Shown here: positions 44,468-53,856 of the stretch, in pieces
Position numbering within the stretch: the first letter of the stretch is position 1
Layout: each line of letters opens with the position of its first letter
From: Gammaproteobacteria bacterium
Lineage (GTDB): Bacteria; Pseudomonadota; Gammaproteobacteria; Pseudomonadales; Pseudohongiellaceae
Reading direction: 5' to 3'
DNA length: 64,000 nt
Assembly: GCA_008081045.1 (NCBI GenBank)
Contig: VMDC01000003.1
Span: 80,405 to 144,404 of the forward strand
Made by a program: the position numbers and the translations under genes
Notes under the pieces: model-generated
What the model saw: only the letters and a program-made list of their open reading frames with translations
Told to the model about the DNA's origin: nothing
Databases searched by the model: none

Positions 44468-47146
44468 TTAAAATACGCCAACGGTAAAATCGAATGTCTT
44501 GGTGTCGTCCCCTTCCTTACCGAAAGGCGCGGCCACATAAAATGTCAACGGCCCGAACGGTGACAAATAGGTGATGGACAGACCCGCCGCATAGCGAATT
44601 TCACCCACATCGAAGTTCGAGCAGTTATTGAGCAAGCGCGTGCGTTCAGTGCAATTTGACGAGAAAACGTTTCCAGCGTCAATAAAAAAGGCTGAACGCA
44701 CCTGATTCTGATTAGGCACAAAAGGCAGCGGGAAAATCAGTTCCAGTGTTGCTGTGGTCAATATGTTACCACCGAAACTGTCAAAATCCCTATCGAGAAA
44801 GAAGTTTTGTACCGCCAGGGCCACTTCAGGATTACCGTTCGCATCCAGAACAGGGTTACCCGCTGCGTCCAGCAAGGGTTCGGTCTGGTAACCAAAGTCA
44901 CGGGCAAAACTGGCGTTACCCGCAATGTCGGTAATGATATTCCCCTGATCGTCGCGGAGCAGAGTGATCGGGCCTTCCGTCAGGTATCTGGCACCCGCAG
45001 TACTGTTCGGCCCTAAGCTGTTCTCTTCGAAGCCCCGAACCCGTCCGCCACCTTGAATCAGGCCGCCGGCAAAAAAGTTGTTGAAGAAAGGCATCTCGCT
45101 GTTTTCGCCGTAGCCAAAACCATACCCCAGATTGGTTTGTAGGCCGATCACCCAGTTACGGGCGAAACTCAGAGGCCAGTAGATTTGATTGCTGTAATTG
45201 ATGCGGGCGTATTCGAGATCGCTCCCCGGCAGGGTTACCTCAACACCGATGTTATGAGATGCCCCGTCTGTCGCCAATTGACCTCGATTGAGGGTATTGC
45301 GAAACCACCGGCCGGTAATGGAAAAATTGTCAAAGGTGTCGCCGAATCTGTCAACAAAGCCAGGGTCGGTAGGCGCTCGCAACTGATCCGGCCGCAAATC
45401 ATTAACACTGCCAAGGACGGCATCTCTCACAGGCCCCTCAAACGGGTTGGAGTTTGCCGGCTCGATGACAAACTGGTTGATTCCGTCAATCAATTTAGGA
45501 CTGCTGATGATTTCCTGCACAGACCCTGTCCCTGTTCCCAGTTCCGTGTGCGTGTAGCCAATATCCATACCCAACGCGGAAATTTCACTCAACGGATAGC
45601 TGAAACTCACCGACCCACCGAACGATGTGGTGTTGAAGTTGGACACGTTAAACGGGGAATCGATCTCTCTGGCGAAAATGTTAAAACCCCTCGAAACACC
45701 GTCTGGCGTAAAGTAGGGATCAACGTACTGAAAGTTCAAGCCACTCTGGAATCGGCTCCGGTTGACGCCGACACCCACTGTTCGACCGGTTCCCAGAAAA
45801 TTTTGCGCCTGCAGATTCGAACTGATGAAGAAATTGCCGCCGCCACCGGTACCAACCTGAAAACTGACCGCTCCGAAATTTTGCTCTACCACGTCGTAAT
45901 TGACATCAACCTGATCTTCCGTACCGGGAACTTCCTCGGTTTCCACTTCCACTGTCTCGAAGTATCCGAGTCTTTCCAGACGCACTTTGGATTGCTCAAT
46001 TTGGATGCTGGAGGCTGGCGCACTTTCTAGCTGCCGCATTTCCCTGCGGAGCACGTCATCGGCAGTGGACAGATTCCCGGAAAAGTTGATCCGGTTCACA
46101 TAGGTGCGGTTTCCGGGCTCAATAAAGAAAGTCACTTCAACCGTTTCGTCTTCCTCGTTGACTTCCGGAACCCCCGTTGCCTCGGCAAATGCGTACCCAA
46201 GATTGCCGAGAAACTGCACCATGATTTCCTCGGTTCCGGTCACCAGCGATTGGGAAAAAATCTGGCCGGGCTGGACGAAGATAGCAGCGCGCAGTAAGGC
46301 CTCTGCATCAACCAGATCACCGGCAAGATCTACCCCGCTGACCGTGTATTGATCACCTTCATTTACATTGATTGTGATGTAGACTTCTTTTCGGTCCGGC
46401 GTAATCGAAATTGGCGTGGATTCAACGGTGAATTCGACGTAGCCATTGTCCAGGTAGAACGACTCAAGTCTCTCCAGGTCGCCGGAAAACTGTTCTCTTG
46501 AATAACGGTCTTTCCTGCTGAGAATCAGATACCAGGGCTTGGTACCTAACTCGAACAAGCCGAGAAGTTCCTCTTCCTCGAAAGCCTCATTACCAACGAT
46601 ATTGATGTGCCTTATCCGGGACTCTTCACCCTCGTTAATATCCAGGCTGATGGCAACCCGATTTCGGGGCAGATCTTCGACGGTTACCTCGACCGATGCC
46701 CCGTAGCGGCCCCGGGAGGAGTACACTTCCTGTATACCCTGCTGAATCGCCTCCAGCGCAGCGCGGGTAAAAATCTGACCCTCCGCAATGTCAGCGGTCG
46801 CCATATTTTCGATAATGTCTTCCGTTTCGAGGACACTGTTGCCCTCAACAGTAATTTCCGCGACGGACGGTCGCTCGAGAACCGTTATCACAAGAATATT
46901 GCCTTCTCGTGCCACTTCGATTTCATCGAAATATTCCGAGGTAACCAGCGAACGGATGACCTCAGCGGCGGTACGTTCGGTGACTACATCACCGATACCG
47001 ATTGGCAGCAGATTGTAAATAATGCCGGGGGAAATTCGCTGATAACCGTCGACAATGATGTCAGCAACGGTGAACTCTTGGGCTTGCGTAATGGCAGGAA
47101 GACCGAGCGCCACCAGCATTGCGATCGCCAGTTTTCTCATGTTCAA
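44468..47146 (-). CDS. bamA: Outer membrane protein assembly factor BamA, long form
   Basis: Core of the outer-membrane beta-barrel insertion machine. 892 residues, against about 800 in E. coli and Pseudomonas. Signal peptide about 1-22 (ends ITQAQ). Five POTRA domains (to about 425; VADIIVDGYQRISPGIIYNLLP starts the first). Barrel with loop-6 signature RVRGFEENSLGP (VRGF about 703-706). The extra length is in predicted extracellular loops, notably about 715-790 after VRGF and another near 555-610. The C-terminal Phe is typical. Confidence 0.96.
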   Translation of the reverse strand: MNMRKLAIAMLVALGLPAITQAQEFTVADIIVDGYQRISPGIIYNLLPIGIGDVVTERTAAEVIRSLVTSEYFDEIEVAREGNILVITVLERPSVAEITVEGNSVLETEDIIENMATADIAEGQIFTRAALEAIQQGIQEVYSSRGRYGASVEVTVEDLPRNRVAISLDINEGEESRIRHINIVGNEAFEEEELLGLFELGTKPWYLILSRKDRYSREQFSGDLERLESFYLDNGYVEFTVESTPISITPDRKEVYITINVNEGDQYTVSGVDLAGDLVDAEALLRAAIFVQPGQIFSQSLVTGTEEIMVQFLGNLGYAFAEATGVPEVNEEDETVEVTFFIEPGNRTYVNRINFSGNLSTADDVLRREMRQLESAPASSIQIEQSKVRLERLGYFETVEVETEEVPGTEDQVDVNYDVVEQNFGAVSFQVGTGGGGNFFISSNLQAQNFLGTGRTVGVGVNRSRFQSGLNFQYVDPYFTPDGVSRGFNIFAREIDSPFNVSNFNTTSFGGSVSFSYPLSEISALGMDIGYTHTELGTGTGSVQEIISSPKLIDGINQFVIEPANSNPFEGPVRDAVLGSVNDLRPDQLRAPTDPGFVDRFGDTFDNFSITGRWFRNTLNRGQLATDGASHNIGVEVTLPGSDLEYARINYSNQIYWPLSFARNWVIGLQTNLGYGFGYGENSEMPFFNNFFAGGLIQGGGRVRGFEENSLGPNSTAGARYLTEGPITLLRDDQGNIITDIAGNASFARDFGYQTEPLLDAAGNPVLDANGNPEVALAVQNFFLDRDFDSFGGNILTTATLELIFPLPFVPNQNQVRSAFFIDAGNVFSSNCTERTRLLNNCSNFDVGEIRYAAGLSITYLSPFGPLTFYVAAPFGKEGDDTKTFDFTVGVF

Positions 47147-47198
47147 TTCTTGATTCCTACGAAGTCAGCACGACTTCAATGGCGAGAGTAAATTAACG

Positions 47199-48587
47199 TC
47201 ACAACAAACGGCTTACATCGTTGTAGATGGCCAGCACCATCACTCCGGAAATAAGCAGCAACCCCAACTGCAGCCCCCAGGCCTGAATCCGTTCCGGAAC
47301 CGGCCGTCTGATCACCGCTTCTATCGAGTAATACAAAAGGTGTCCCCCATCGAGCACGGGGATTGGCAGCAGATTGAGTACGCCCAGTGAAATACTGAGC
47401 AGTGCCAAAAAGCCCAGGTACACATCCAGACCATAACTGGCGGTCTCACCGGCAACCTGCGCAATCGTAATCGGCCCGTTGATATTCTTTACAGATATCA
47501 GCCCAATCACCATTTTCTTGACAGAATCCAGTACGAAAATGGATTTATTCCAAGTCTCCTGAAGTGCCGGGCGCAGCGCCCCCAGCACGGTAAACTGTAG
47601 TTCACGACGATGCTCAGCAGGCACTATGTCCGCCAAGCTGGCCTGACGCACTGAAGCGCCAATACTTCCGATCACGCTACCGTCGGCCAACACCGTTCGC
47701 TCTGGTCGGATTAACAGCCCCTGCGATCGCTCGTTCCGTTTGACTACAACATCCAGAGAGAGTTCCGGATTCGCCCGCACCCGCTCTACCCAATGCGTCC
47801 AGCCGCGTATTGCCTCGCCATTTACCGACAGGATTTCATCTCCCGGAAGCAGCCCACCCGCTTCCGCCCGACCCCCTGAGATCACATCAGCGATCAGCGC
47901 CGGGATTTCAAACTGAACGATGCCGAGGTCGGCAACCGGATTGGGCTCAGTTTCGCCGCCCAGCCAGTTCCGGACAGGGATCTGTACCTCCCGCACTCGA
48001 CCTGTCTCCGGTGAAGCCACCGTCAGGTTGACTGCACCGGTTTCCCCGAGACGCGCCAGCAGTTGCAGCGTAACCTGCTGCCAGATCATCGTCGGCTCAC
48101 CATCAACGGTCAGAATTTCATCTCCCTCACGCAGTCCGGCAGTCTCGGCTGCGGATTCATCCAACACACCGTTGACGACGGGGGCGATTCCACTCACGCC
48201 ATAGCTGACGTGTATCAGCCAGAACACAAAAATCGCCAGCAGGAAATTGGCAGCAGGGCCGGCTGCCACAATGGCCATTCTCTGCCACAGAGGCTTGCAG
48301 GCAAAAGACTCATGACGCTCGCTCTGCGGAATGGCACTGTGCTCTGGGACGCTGGTGTCTTCCTGACCGAGCATTTTGACGTACCCGCCGAGCGGTATCG
48401 GGGCAATGACGTATTCCACTCCGTCTTTACCAATCCAGGATTTAGCCGCCTTGCCAAATCCAATCGAAAAGCGGAGGACTTTTACGCCACAGCGGCGCGC
48501 CACCCAAAAATGACCAAACTCATGAATGGTCACGAGGATGCCCAGAGTCACAATCAAGGCAAAAATGCTAATCAGTATGTCAGTCAT
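47199..48587 (-). CDS. rseP: Site-2 intramembrane zinc protease RseP
   Basis: Inner-membrane protease that cleaves anti-sigma factor RseA/MucA and signal peptides. 462 residues from the ATG at 48587 (MTDILISIFALIVTLGILVT). An in-frame extension to 48632 overlaps dxr sequence and is rejected. Active site HEFGH (about 22-26), two PDZ domains (about 120-290; EGDEILTVDGEPT, PGDEILSVNGEAI), and late LNLLPIPVLDGGHLLYY with the third zinc ligand Asp. Between dxr and bamA. Confidence 0.95.
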   Translation of the reverse strand: MTDILISIFALIVTLGILVTIHEFGHFWVARRCGVKVLRFSIGFGKAAKSWIGKDGVEYVIAPIPLGGYVKMLGQEDTSVPEHSAIPQSERHESFACKPLWQRMAIVAAGPAANFLLAIFVFWLIHVSYGVSGIAPVVNGVLDESAAETAGLREGDEILTVDGEPTMIWQQVTLQLLARLGETGAVNLTVASPETGRVREVQIPVRNWLGGETEPNPVADLGIVQFEIPALIADVISGGRAEAGGLLPGDEILSVNGEAIRGWTHWVERVRANPELSLDVVVKRNERSQGLLIRPERTVLADGSVIGSIGASVRQASLADIVPAEHRRELQFTVLGALRPALQETWNKSIFVLDSVKKMVIGLISVKNINGPITIAQVAGETASYGLDVYLGFLALLSISLGVLNLLPIPVLDGGHLLYYSIEAVIRRPVPERIQAWGLQLGLLLISGVMVLAIYNDVSRLL

Positions 48588-48640
48588 CTCAAGCGATCGA
48601 ATGCGCCGAACCGGGCCAGTTGACCCAAGCAAATCCCCTT

Positions 48641-49819
48641 CTATATCAATTCTTTAGCTGCAATCCTTGCAGCACTGTCTGCACCCTGAATAATATCGAG
48701 AGACGCAGCCGGTTCACAAGGGGTTTTCGACAATACGGCCTCAATGATTGCCGGGATTTGCTGAAACCCAAGTCGATTCGACAAAAAGGCCGCGACGGCA
48801 ATTTCATTGGCAGCATTCAGCACCGCCGGAGCCGTGCCACCCGCCTCAAGCGCTGCCCTGCCCAGACTGACACAGGGAAAGCGGTCGACATCAGGTTTAC
48901 TGAATTCGAGCGCAGGCTGACGGGTCAGATCCAAGACTTCGGCACCTGACGCCATCCGGTCAGGGAAAGCCAGTCCATAGGCAATCGGCACACGCATATC
49001 CGGATTGGCAAGCTGCGCCAGTACGGACCCATCACGGTAATACACCATCGAGTGCACAATACTCTGCGGGTGAACCACGATATCGATAGCAGTGCCGGGC
49101 AGGTCAAATAAAAAGCTGGCCTCAATCAGCTCCAGCCCCTTATTCATGAGAGTGGCCGAATCAACCGAAATTTTCTGGCCCATCGACCACTTCGGATGGG
49201 CACAGGCCTGTTCTGGCGTAACCTCTGCGAGCGCTTCTTTGGGCGTATTAAGAAATGGCCCCCCAGAAGCCGTCAGGACAAGCTTATCGACAAAGCGCCC
49301 ATCGGGGACCGACAAACCGGAGCGCGTTTCCGCGAGACACTGAAAGATCGCATTGTGTTCACTGTCTATAGGAATGATGTCTGCGTTATTCTGTTTTGCT
49401 GCTTCAATAAAGAGCTTACCGGACATAATCAAGGATTCTTTATTGGCGAGCAGCAAACGTTTGCCGGCCGACACCGCTGCCAGCCCGGAAGCCAGACCGG
49501 CTGCACCCACGATAGCGGCCATCACCACATCGACCTGCTCATGGGCCGCTATAGATTCCAGTGCGTCTTCTGTGTCAAGAAATTCTGTTTTACAGCCCGA
49601 CTCGGCGAGCAGGCGCTTGAAGTGCTGATGCTGCTCCGGGTCCGCAAGCACGGCATACCGTGGCTTATACTGCAAACACTGACTCAGAAGCAGCTCACTG
49701 TTTCGGTAGGCGCTCAGCGCAAAGACGGAGATGTTGTCGCACCGGGAGACTACGTCCAGCGTGTTGCGGCCAATCGAACCGGTGGATCCCAGTACCGTTA
49801 ACTGCCTGTTTCCGGTCAT
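48641..49819 (-). CDS. dxr: 1-deoxy-D-xylulose 5-phosphate reductoisomerase
   Basis: First committed step of the MEP isoprenoid pathway, NADPH dependent. 392 residues. NADPH-binding LTVLGSTGSIGRNTLDVV (about 8-25), LLANKESLIMSGKLF, the metal site IPIDSEHNAIFQCL, TASGGPFLNTP and KWSMGQKISVDSATLMNKGLELIEA. Three bases after cdsA. Confidence 0.97.
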   Translation of the reverse strand: MTGNRQLTVLGSTGSIGRNTLDVVSRCDNISVFALSAYRNSELLLSQCLQYKPRYAVLADPEQHQHFKRLLAESGCKTEFLDTEDALESIAAHEQVDVVMAAIVGAAGLASGLAAVSAGKRLLLANKESLIMSGKLFIEAAKQNNADIIPIDSEHNAIFQCLAETRSGLSVPDGRFVDKLVLTASGGPFLNTPKEALAEVTPEQACAHPKWSMGQKISVDSATLMNKGLELIEASFLFDLPGTAIDIVVHPQSIVHSMVYYRDGSVLAQLANPDMRVPIAYGLAFPDRMASGAEVLDLTRQPALEFSKPDVDRFPCVSLGRAALEAGGTAPAVLNAANEIAVAAFLSNRLGFQQIPAIIEAVLSKTPCEPAASLDIIQGADSAARIAAKELI

Positions 49820-49822
49820 GAT

Positions 49823-50695
49823 TCAGCGAGCCCAGTCCAGCGCGAGCATCAGTACGAGCACGCTCATGGGCGCTACCGCCAGCAACCCATCGACACGATC
49901 CAACACCCCGCCATGACCGGGAAGTATGGATCCGCTGTCTTTCAGATCCGAATTGCGTTTCAACATACTCTCCACCAGATCCCCTACCACGGCAAACAGG
50001 GTCGTGGTTATACAGGACAGCAACAGAACTGAAATCTGCACCAGACTCAGCTCAAGCAAATAAAGCTGCGCACCCCATACTAACACTGCGCTGACAGCGC
50101 AGCATGTCACAAACCCGCCCCACACACCCTCCCAGGTTTTCTTCGGGCTTAAGCTCGGGGCTAACGGCCGGTTTCCGAGAAACCTGCCGGCAAAGTACGC
50201 GCCAACGTCGACTGCCGCAACGGCTATCACCACACCGAGCACCAGATAGCCGGAGGGCAAGATGACTTTAAGAGCCACCAAGCCCGTCCAGGTCGGAACC
50301 AACGCCAGCAGGCCCATCAGGCCAATGGTAGCTCGTTGATTCCAGCGGGCTGAATTCCCGGGATAGCCAGTAAGGAGAAAGGCTGCGACACACCACCACA
50401 GCACACCGGCACACAGGATCAGAACAACTCGAAAGAACACAAAAGCCCCAGCGCCTGACCAGAAACCACACAGCGCTGCGGCTCCCAGCAGGCTGATGAA
50501 GACTGTCAGGGTGTAGAGCAGCCTGGAGGCCACGCCCCCTATTCGCGCGAGGGCGCTCCACTCCCAGGCCGCCAGCACGACGATAACCGCGACAGCGGCA
50601 GCAAAAGTCAACGGTGTGGTAAGCAAAGTCAGAGCAATTAGAGCCACCAGCAGAATAAGGGCGGTAACGACACGCTGCCTGAGACCATCACTCAT
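49823..50695 (-). CDS. cdsA: Phosphatidate cytidylyltransferase
   Basis: Makes CDP-diacylglycerol for phospholipids. 290 residues from the ATG at 50695 (MSDGLRQRVVTALILL), which overlaps the uppS stop by eight bases. A long frame extension to 51016 lies inside uppS and is a shadow. About eight membrane segments. CdsA signature near the C-terminus: SPKKTWEGVWGG, then DSGSILPGHGGVLDRVDGLL. Confidence 0.95.
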   Translation of the reverse strand: MSDGLRQRVVTALILLVALIALTLLTTPLTFAAAVAVIVVLAAWEWSALARIGGVASRLLYTLTVFISLLGAAALCGFWSGAGAFVFFRVVLILCAGVLWWCVAAFLLTGYPGNSARWNQRATIGLMGLLALVPTWTGLVALKVILPSGYLVLGVVIAVAAVDVGAYFAGRFLGNRPLAPSLSPKKTWEGVWGGFVTCCAVSAVLVWGAQLYLLELSLVQISVLLLSCITTTLFAVVGDLVESMLKRNSDLKDSGSILPGHGGVLDRVDGLLAVAPMSVLVLMLALDWAR

Positions 50696-51428
50696 CACCG
50701 GCACCCTTATCCTGAGTTGTTCCGAACCGCCGTTGGCGGCTGGCGAATTCTTCGAGTGCGCGCTGAAACTCAGCTTCTGTAAATTCCGGCCAGTAACAGT
50801 CTGCAAAATAGAATTCAGTGTAAGCAAACTGCCATAACAGAAAATTACTGATTCTTTTCTCTCCCCCGGTCCGAATACACAGATCCGGATCGGGAAAACG
50901 CCCCAGACTGGTCTGCGCACGAAGCGATTCAGCATCAATATCGGACGATCTGATCTCGCCCGCTTCAACCTGTCGACCGAGCGCGACAGCCGCCTCAGTA
51001 ATATCCCAGCGCCCACCGTAGTCCACAGCGACTGTGACTGTGGTTCCGGTGTTGTGTTCGGTAAGACCTTTTACTTCATCCATGCCACGCAACAGTTTAG
51101 GCGCCAGACCGTCTCGTTTTCCGATAAAGTTAAACTTGACACCTTTTTGGTGGAATTGATTAATTTCATTTCGCTTGAGAACTGACAGAAACAGCGCCAT
51201 GAGGCCGTCAACTTCAGCGATTGGACGCATCCAGTTCTCACTGCTGAATGCAAACAGGGTAAGGTAGGGGATGTTGCGCTCTATGCAGGCCTCAACAACG
51301 GAACGCGCCACTTCCGCGCCGCGGCGATGGCCGAACTTTACCGGCTTACCACGTTGGCGGGCCCAACGACCGTTACCATCCATAATGATGGCGACATGAG
51401 CAGGCAACTTAGTTGGATCAGGCGTCAT
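50688..51428 (-). CDS. uppS: Undecaprenyl diphosphate synthase
   Basis: Cis-prenyltransferase making the C55 carrier lipid for peptidoglycan and O-antigen. 246 residues. Catalytic loop HVAIIMDGNGRWARQRGKP (about 12-30), FGHRRGAE, LTLFAFSSENW, and the late RTGGEKRISNFLLWQFAYTEFYF. It overlaps cdsA. With uppP and the DUF368 gene, the window holds synthesis and recycling steps for this carrier. Confidence 0.97.
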   Translation of the reverse strand: MTPDPTKLPAHVAIIMDGNGRWARQRGKPVKFGHRRGAEVARSVVEACIERNIPYLTLFAFSSENWMRPIAEVDGLMALFLSVLKRNEINQFHQKGVKFNFIGKRDGLAPKLLRGMDEVKGLTEHNTGTTVTVAVDYGGRWDITEAAVALGRQVEAGEIRSSDIDAESLRAQTSLGRFPDPDLCIRTGGEKRISNFLLWQFAYTEFYFADCYWPEFTEAEFQRALEEFASRQRRFGTTQDKGAGDE

Positions 51429-51490
51429 AGACGAAGCACTTAGCAGAAAAGATCACCTGATCAAAGTCCAGAGCAGCAGACGGCGGAGAG

Positions 51491-52048
51491 TTAGAACGAG
51501 AGCAGATCCTGTTCCTTCACTTGAAAGGCTGCCTCAACTTCGGTGATGTACTTGTCGGTCAGCTTTTGAACCCGATCTTCAGCGCGCCGTTGCTCGTCTT
51601 CTGAAATTTCTTTCTCCTTCTCGAGATCCTTAAAATCAGAATTGGCATCGCGCCTGATGTTGCGTATTGCAACCCGGGCATTTTCGGCCTCCTGCTTGGC
51701 CTGCTTCGTATATTCCCTGCGGGTCTCTTCCGTTAAAGGAGGCATAGGCACCCGAATCGTGTCACCGTTGTTGGATGGATTCAGACCGAGGTTCGACTTC
51801 ATTATGGCTTTTTCAACATCACCGATCAGGTTTTTCTCCCAAGGCGAAACCAGAAGCGAGCGCCCCTCCTCCACCGTGACGTTTGCGAGCTGATTTAACG
51901 GAGTTTCAGAACCGTAGTAAGCAACCATGACGCTGTCCAGAATACTGGGATGCGCCCGCCCGGTGCGAATGCGTTTAAAGGCATCATCCAGCGCTCCCAA
52001 GCTTTTTGTCATCCGCTCTTCTGCATCTGAAATTATATCGTCGATCAT
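51491..52048 (-). CDS. frr: Ribosome recycling factor
   Basis: Splits post-termination ribosomes with EF-G. 185 residues, the usual length. Segments: [72 protein letters not shown], and a C-terminal helical part. Conserved pyrH-frr-uppS order. Confidence 0.97.
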   Translation of the reverse strand: MIDDIISDAEERMTKSLGALDDAFKRIRTGRAHPSILDSVMVAYYGSETPLNQLANVTVEEGRSLLVSPWEKNLIGDVEKAIMKSNLGLNPSNNGDTIRVPMPPLTEETRREYTKQAKQEAENARVAIRNIRRDANSDFKDLEKEKEISEDEQRRAEDRVQKLTDKYITEVEAAFQVKEQDLLSF

Positions 52049-52085
52049 CCTTTCGCCTCTCTTAACCCGATTCGCGTTATTGACA

Positions 52086-52805
52086 CTATCTTATCAAGGT
52101 GCCGTCCTGCTTGCCCATGACGTTATCCAGCAACGCGCCCGGACGGGTCATGTTAAAAACCTTGATGGGAATCTTGTGATCGCGACTCAAACAGATCGCG
52201 GTGAGATCCATTACGCCAAGCTTCTTATCAATGACTTCATCATAGGTAAGCTCATCGAATTTTTCTGCATCTGTGTGCAATTCAGGGTCAGCTGAATAGA
52301 CCCCATCTACCTTGGTTGCCTTGAGGATAAGATCCGCGTCAATCTCAATGCCGCGCAGACAGGCAGCCGAGTCGGTCGTAAAAAACGGGTTGCCGGTGCC
52401 GGCGGAGAAAATCACAACATCTCCCGCATTCAGATGCCGGATGGCGTTTCTGCGATCGTAATGCTCAACCACACCGCTCATCTGAATCGCGGACATGACC
52501 CGAGTCGCAATGCTGGCACGCTCGAGAGCATCCCGCATGGCGAGCGCATTCATGACAGTTGCCAGCATCCCCATGTGGTCTCCGGTCACCCGCTCCATAC
52601 CCGCAGCGTGCAGTCTCGCCCCGCGGAACAGGTTGCCTCCGCCGATTACCATACCGACCTGAACCCCGAGGCCGATTAACTGACCTACTTCCACCGCCAT
52701 CCGGTCAAGTATTTTGGGGTCAATGCCAAAATCCGCGTCGCCGGTCAGGGCCTCGCCGGAGAGCTTCAACAGAATCCTGTTGTATTTACGTTCTCGCTGT
52801 GGCAT
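52086..52805 (-). CDS. pyrH: UMP kinase
   Basis: Phosphorylates UMP to UDP; hexamer regulated by GTP and UTP. 239 residues, amino acid kinase fold. [13 protein letters not shown] start loop, [63 protein letters not shown]. 24 bases after tsf. It feeds UTP, the substrate of PyrG in this window. Confidence 0.97.
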   Translation of the reverse strand: MPQRERKYNRILLKLSGEALTGDADFGIDPKILDRMAVEVGQLIGLGVQVGMVIGGGNLFRGARLHAAGMERVTGDHMGMLATVMNALAMRDALERASIATRVMSAIQMSGVVEHYDRRNAIRHLNAGDVVIFSAGTGNPFFTTDSAACLRGIEIDADLILKATKVDGVYSADPELHTDAEKFDELTYDEVIDKKLGVMDLTAICLSRDHKIPIKVFNMTRPGALLDNVMGKQDGTLIR

Positions 52806-52829
52806 CGCTGCTTGTCCAGTCGTCGATGT

Positions 52830-53702
52830 TTAATTGGCCAATTGTGCAGCAACTTCTGCCGCGAAGTCATCTTCCTCTTTCTCAATGCCCTCGCCGACCT
52901 CAAAACGCACGAACTGCGCCACTTCAGCATCAGCTTCCTGCAGGAGCTTTCCTACCTTGGTATCAGGATCTTTGACGAACGCCTGTTCCATCAGACTGAT
53001 TTCAGCGACAAATTTGCGAAGGCGGCCTTCAATCATCTTCTTGACAATTTCTTCAGGCTTGCCGCTTTCCTGCGCCTGAGCTGAGTAGATTTCAGATTCC
53101 TTTGCCAGCACATCTTCCGGCACATCTTCTGCTCGAATCACCATCGGGTTGACGGCTGCGATATGCATTGCGATGTCGCGGGCCAAGGCGGCATCTCCAC
53201 CGCGAAGGGCAATCAGCACACCAATTTTGTTGTTATGAATGTAACTCTCTACAACACCTGCAGCATCACCTTCTATCGACAAGCGTTCTATCCTGCGCAG
53301 ATTGATGTTCTCACCGATTTTCTGTACCAGCGCCTGCCGGGCATCTTCAATGCCGGAAGCCAGCAGCGCTGCCGCATCGGCTTCTTTATCGGAGAAACTC
53401 GCCTGCAAAACCTGGTCGGCAAACCCCAGGAAGTTCTCATCCCGCGCCACAAAGTCGGTTTCGCTGTTTACTTCGATAACTACCCCGTAATTGCCCTCGT
53501 CAGCAATTTTGGTCAGCACCACGCCTTCGGCAGCAACCCGGCTAGCCTTCTTCGCGGCTTTCAATCCGCTCGCTTTGCGCAGATCCTCGATGGCCTTCTC
53601 CATGTCACCGTCAGCCTCAGACAGCGCCTTTTTGCAATCCATCATGCCCAAGCCTGTCCGCTCACGCAGTTCCTTCACCATGCTCGCTGTAATATTTGCC
53701 AT
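52830..53702 (-). CDS. tsf: Elongation factor Ts
   Basis: Nucleotide exchange factor for EF-Tu. 290 residues. N-terminal UBA-like domain (TASMVKELRERTGLGMMDCKKAL, about 4-26), core SETDFVARDENF, and a dimerisation region. It follows rpsB after about 150 bases that contain a terminator-like hairpin, which probably tunes tsf relative to rpsB. Confidence 0.97.
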   Translation of the reverse strand: MANITASMVKELRERTGLGMMDCKKALSEADGDMEKAIEDLRKASGLKAAKKASRVAAEGVVLTKIADEGNYGVVIEVNSETDFVARDENFLGFADQVLQASFSDKEADAAALLASGIEDARQALVQKIGENINLRRIERLSIEGDAAGVVESYIHNNKIGVLIALRGGDAALARDIAMHIAAVNPMVIRAEDVPEDVLAKESEIYSAQAQESGKPEEIVKKMIEGRLRKFVAEISLMEQAFVKDPDTKVGKLLQEADAEVAQFVRFEVGEGIEKEEDDFAAEVAAQLAN

Positions 53703-53766
53703 TCTTACAATGCCTCTCTGAATCGTTTAACTCTCTTTTCCGCCTGCGCCATACTTCAATGACACA

Positions 53767-53795
53767 GAAAAAAGGGGCCACAAGTGCCCCCTTTT
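53767..53795 (-). terminator. Terminator or attenuator between rpsB and tsf
   Basis: On the minus strand AAAAGGGG...CCCCTTTTTT forms a stem with a short loop (GCACTTGTGG inner part) ending in six T. It lies about 60 bases after the rpsB stop. Because tsf has no other visible promoter, it is likely a partial terminator that lowers tsf expression. Confidence 0.65.
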
Positions 53796-53856
53796 AGCTT
53801 TGGTCTCAATTATCTGTGCGATGCCTAAGACTGGGGCAGTAATCCTCTGCCTGTCA

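Noticed and set aside
45185..46030. Open frame of 281 codons opposite bamA
   Set aside because: Shadow of bamA, which is fully supported by domain motifs; no protein family is recognisable in the antisense frame.
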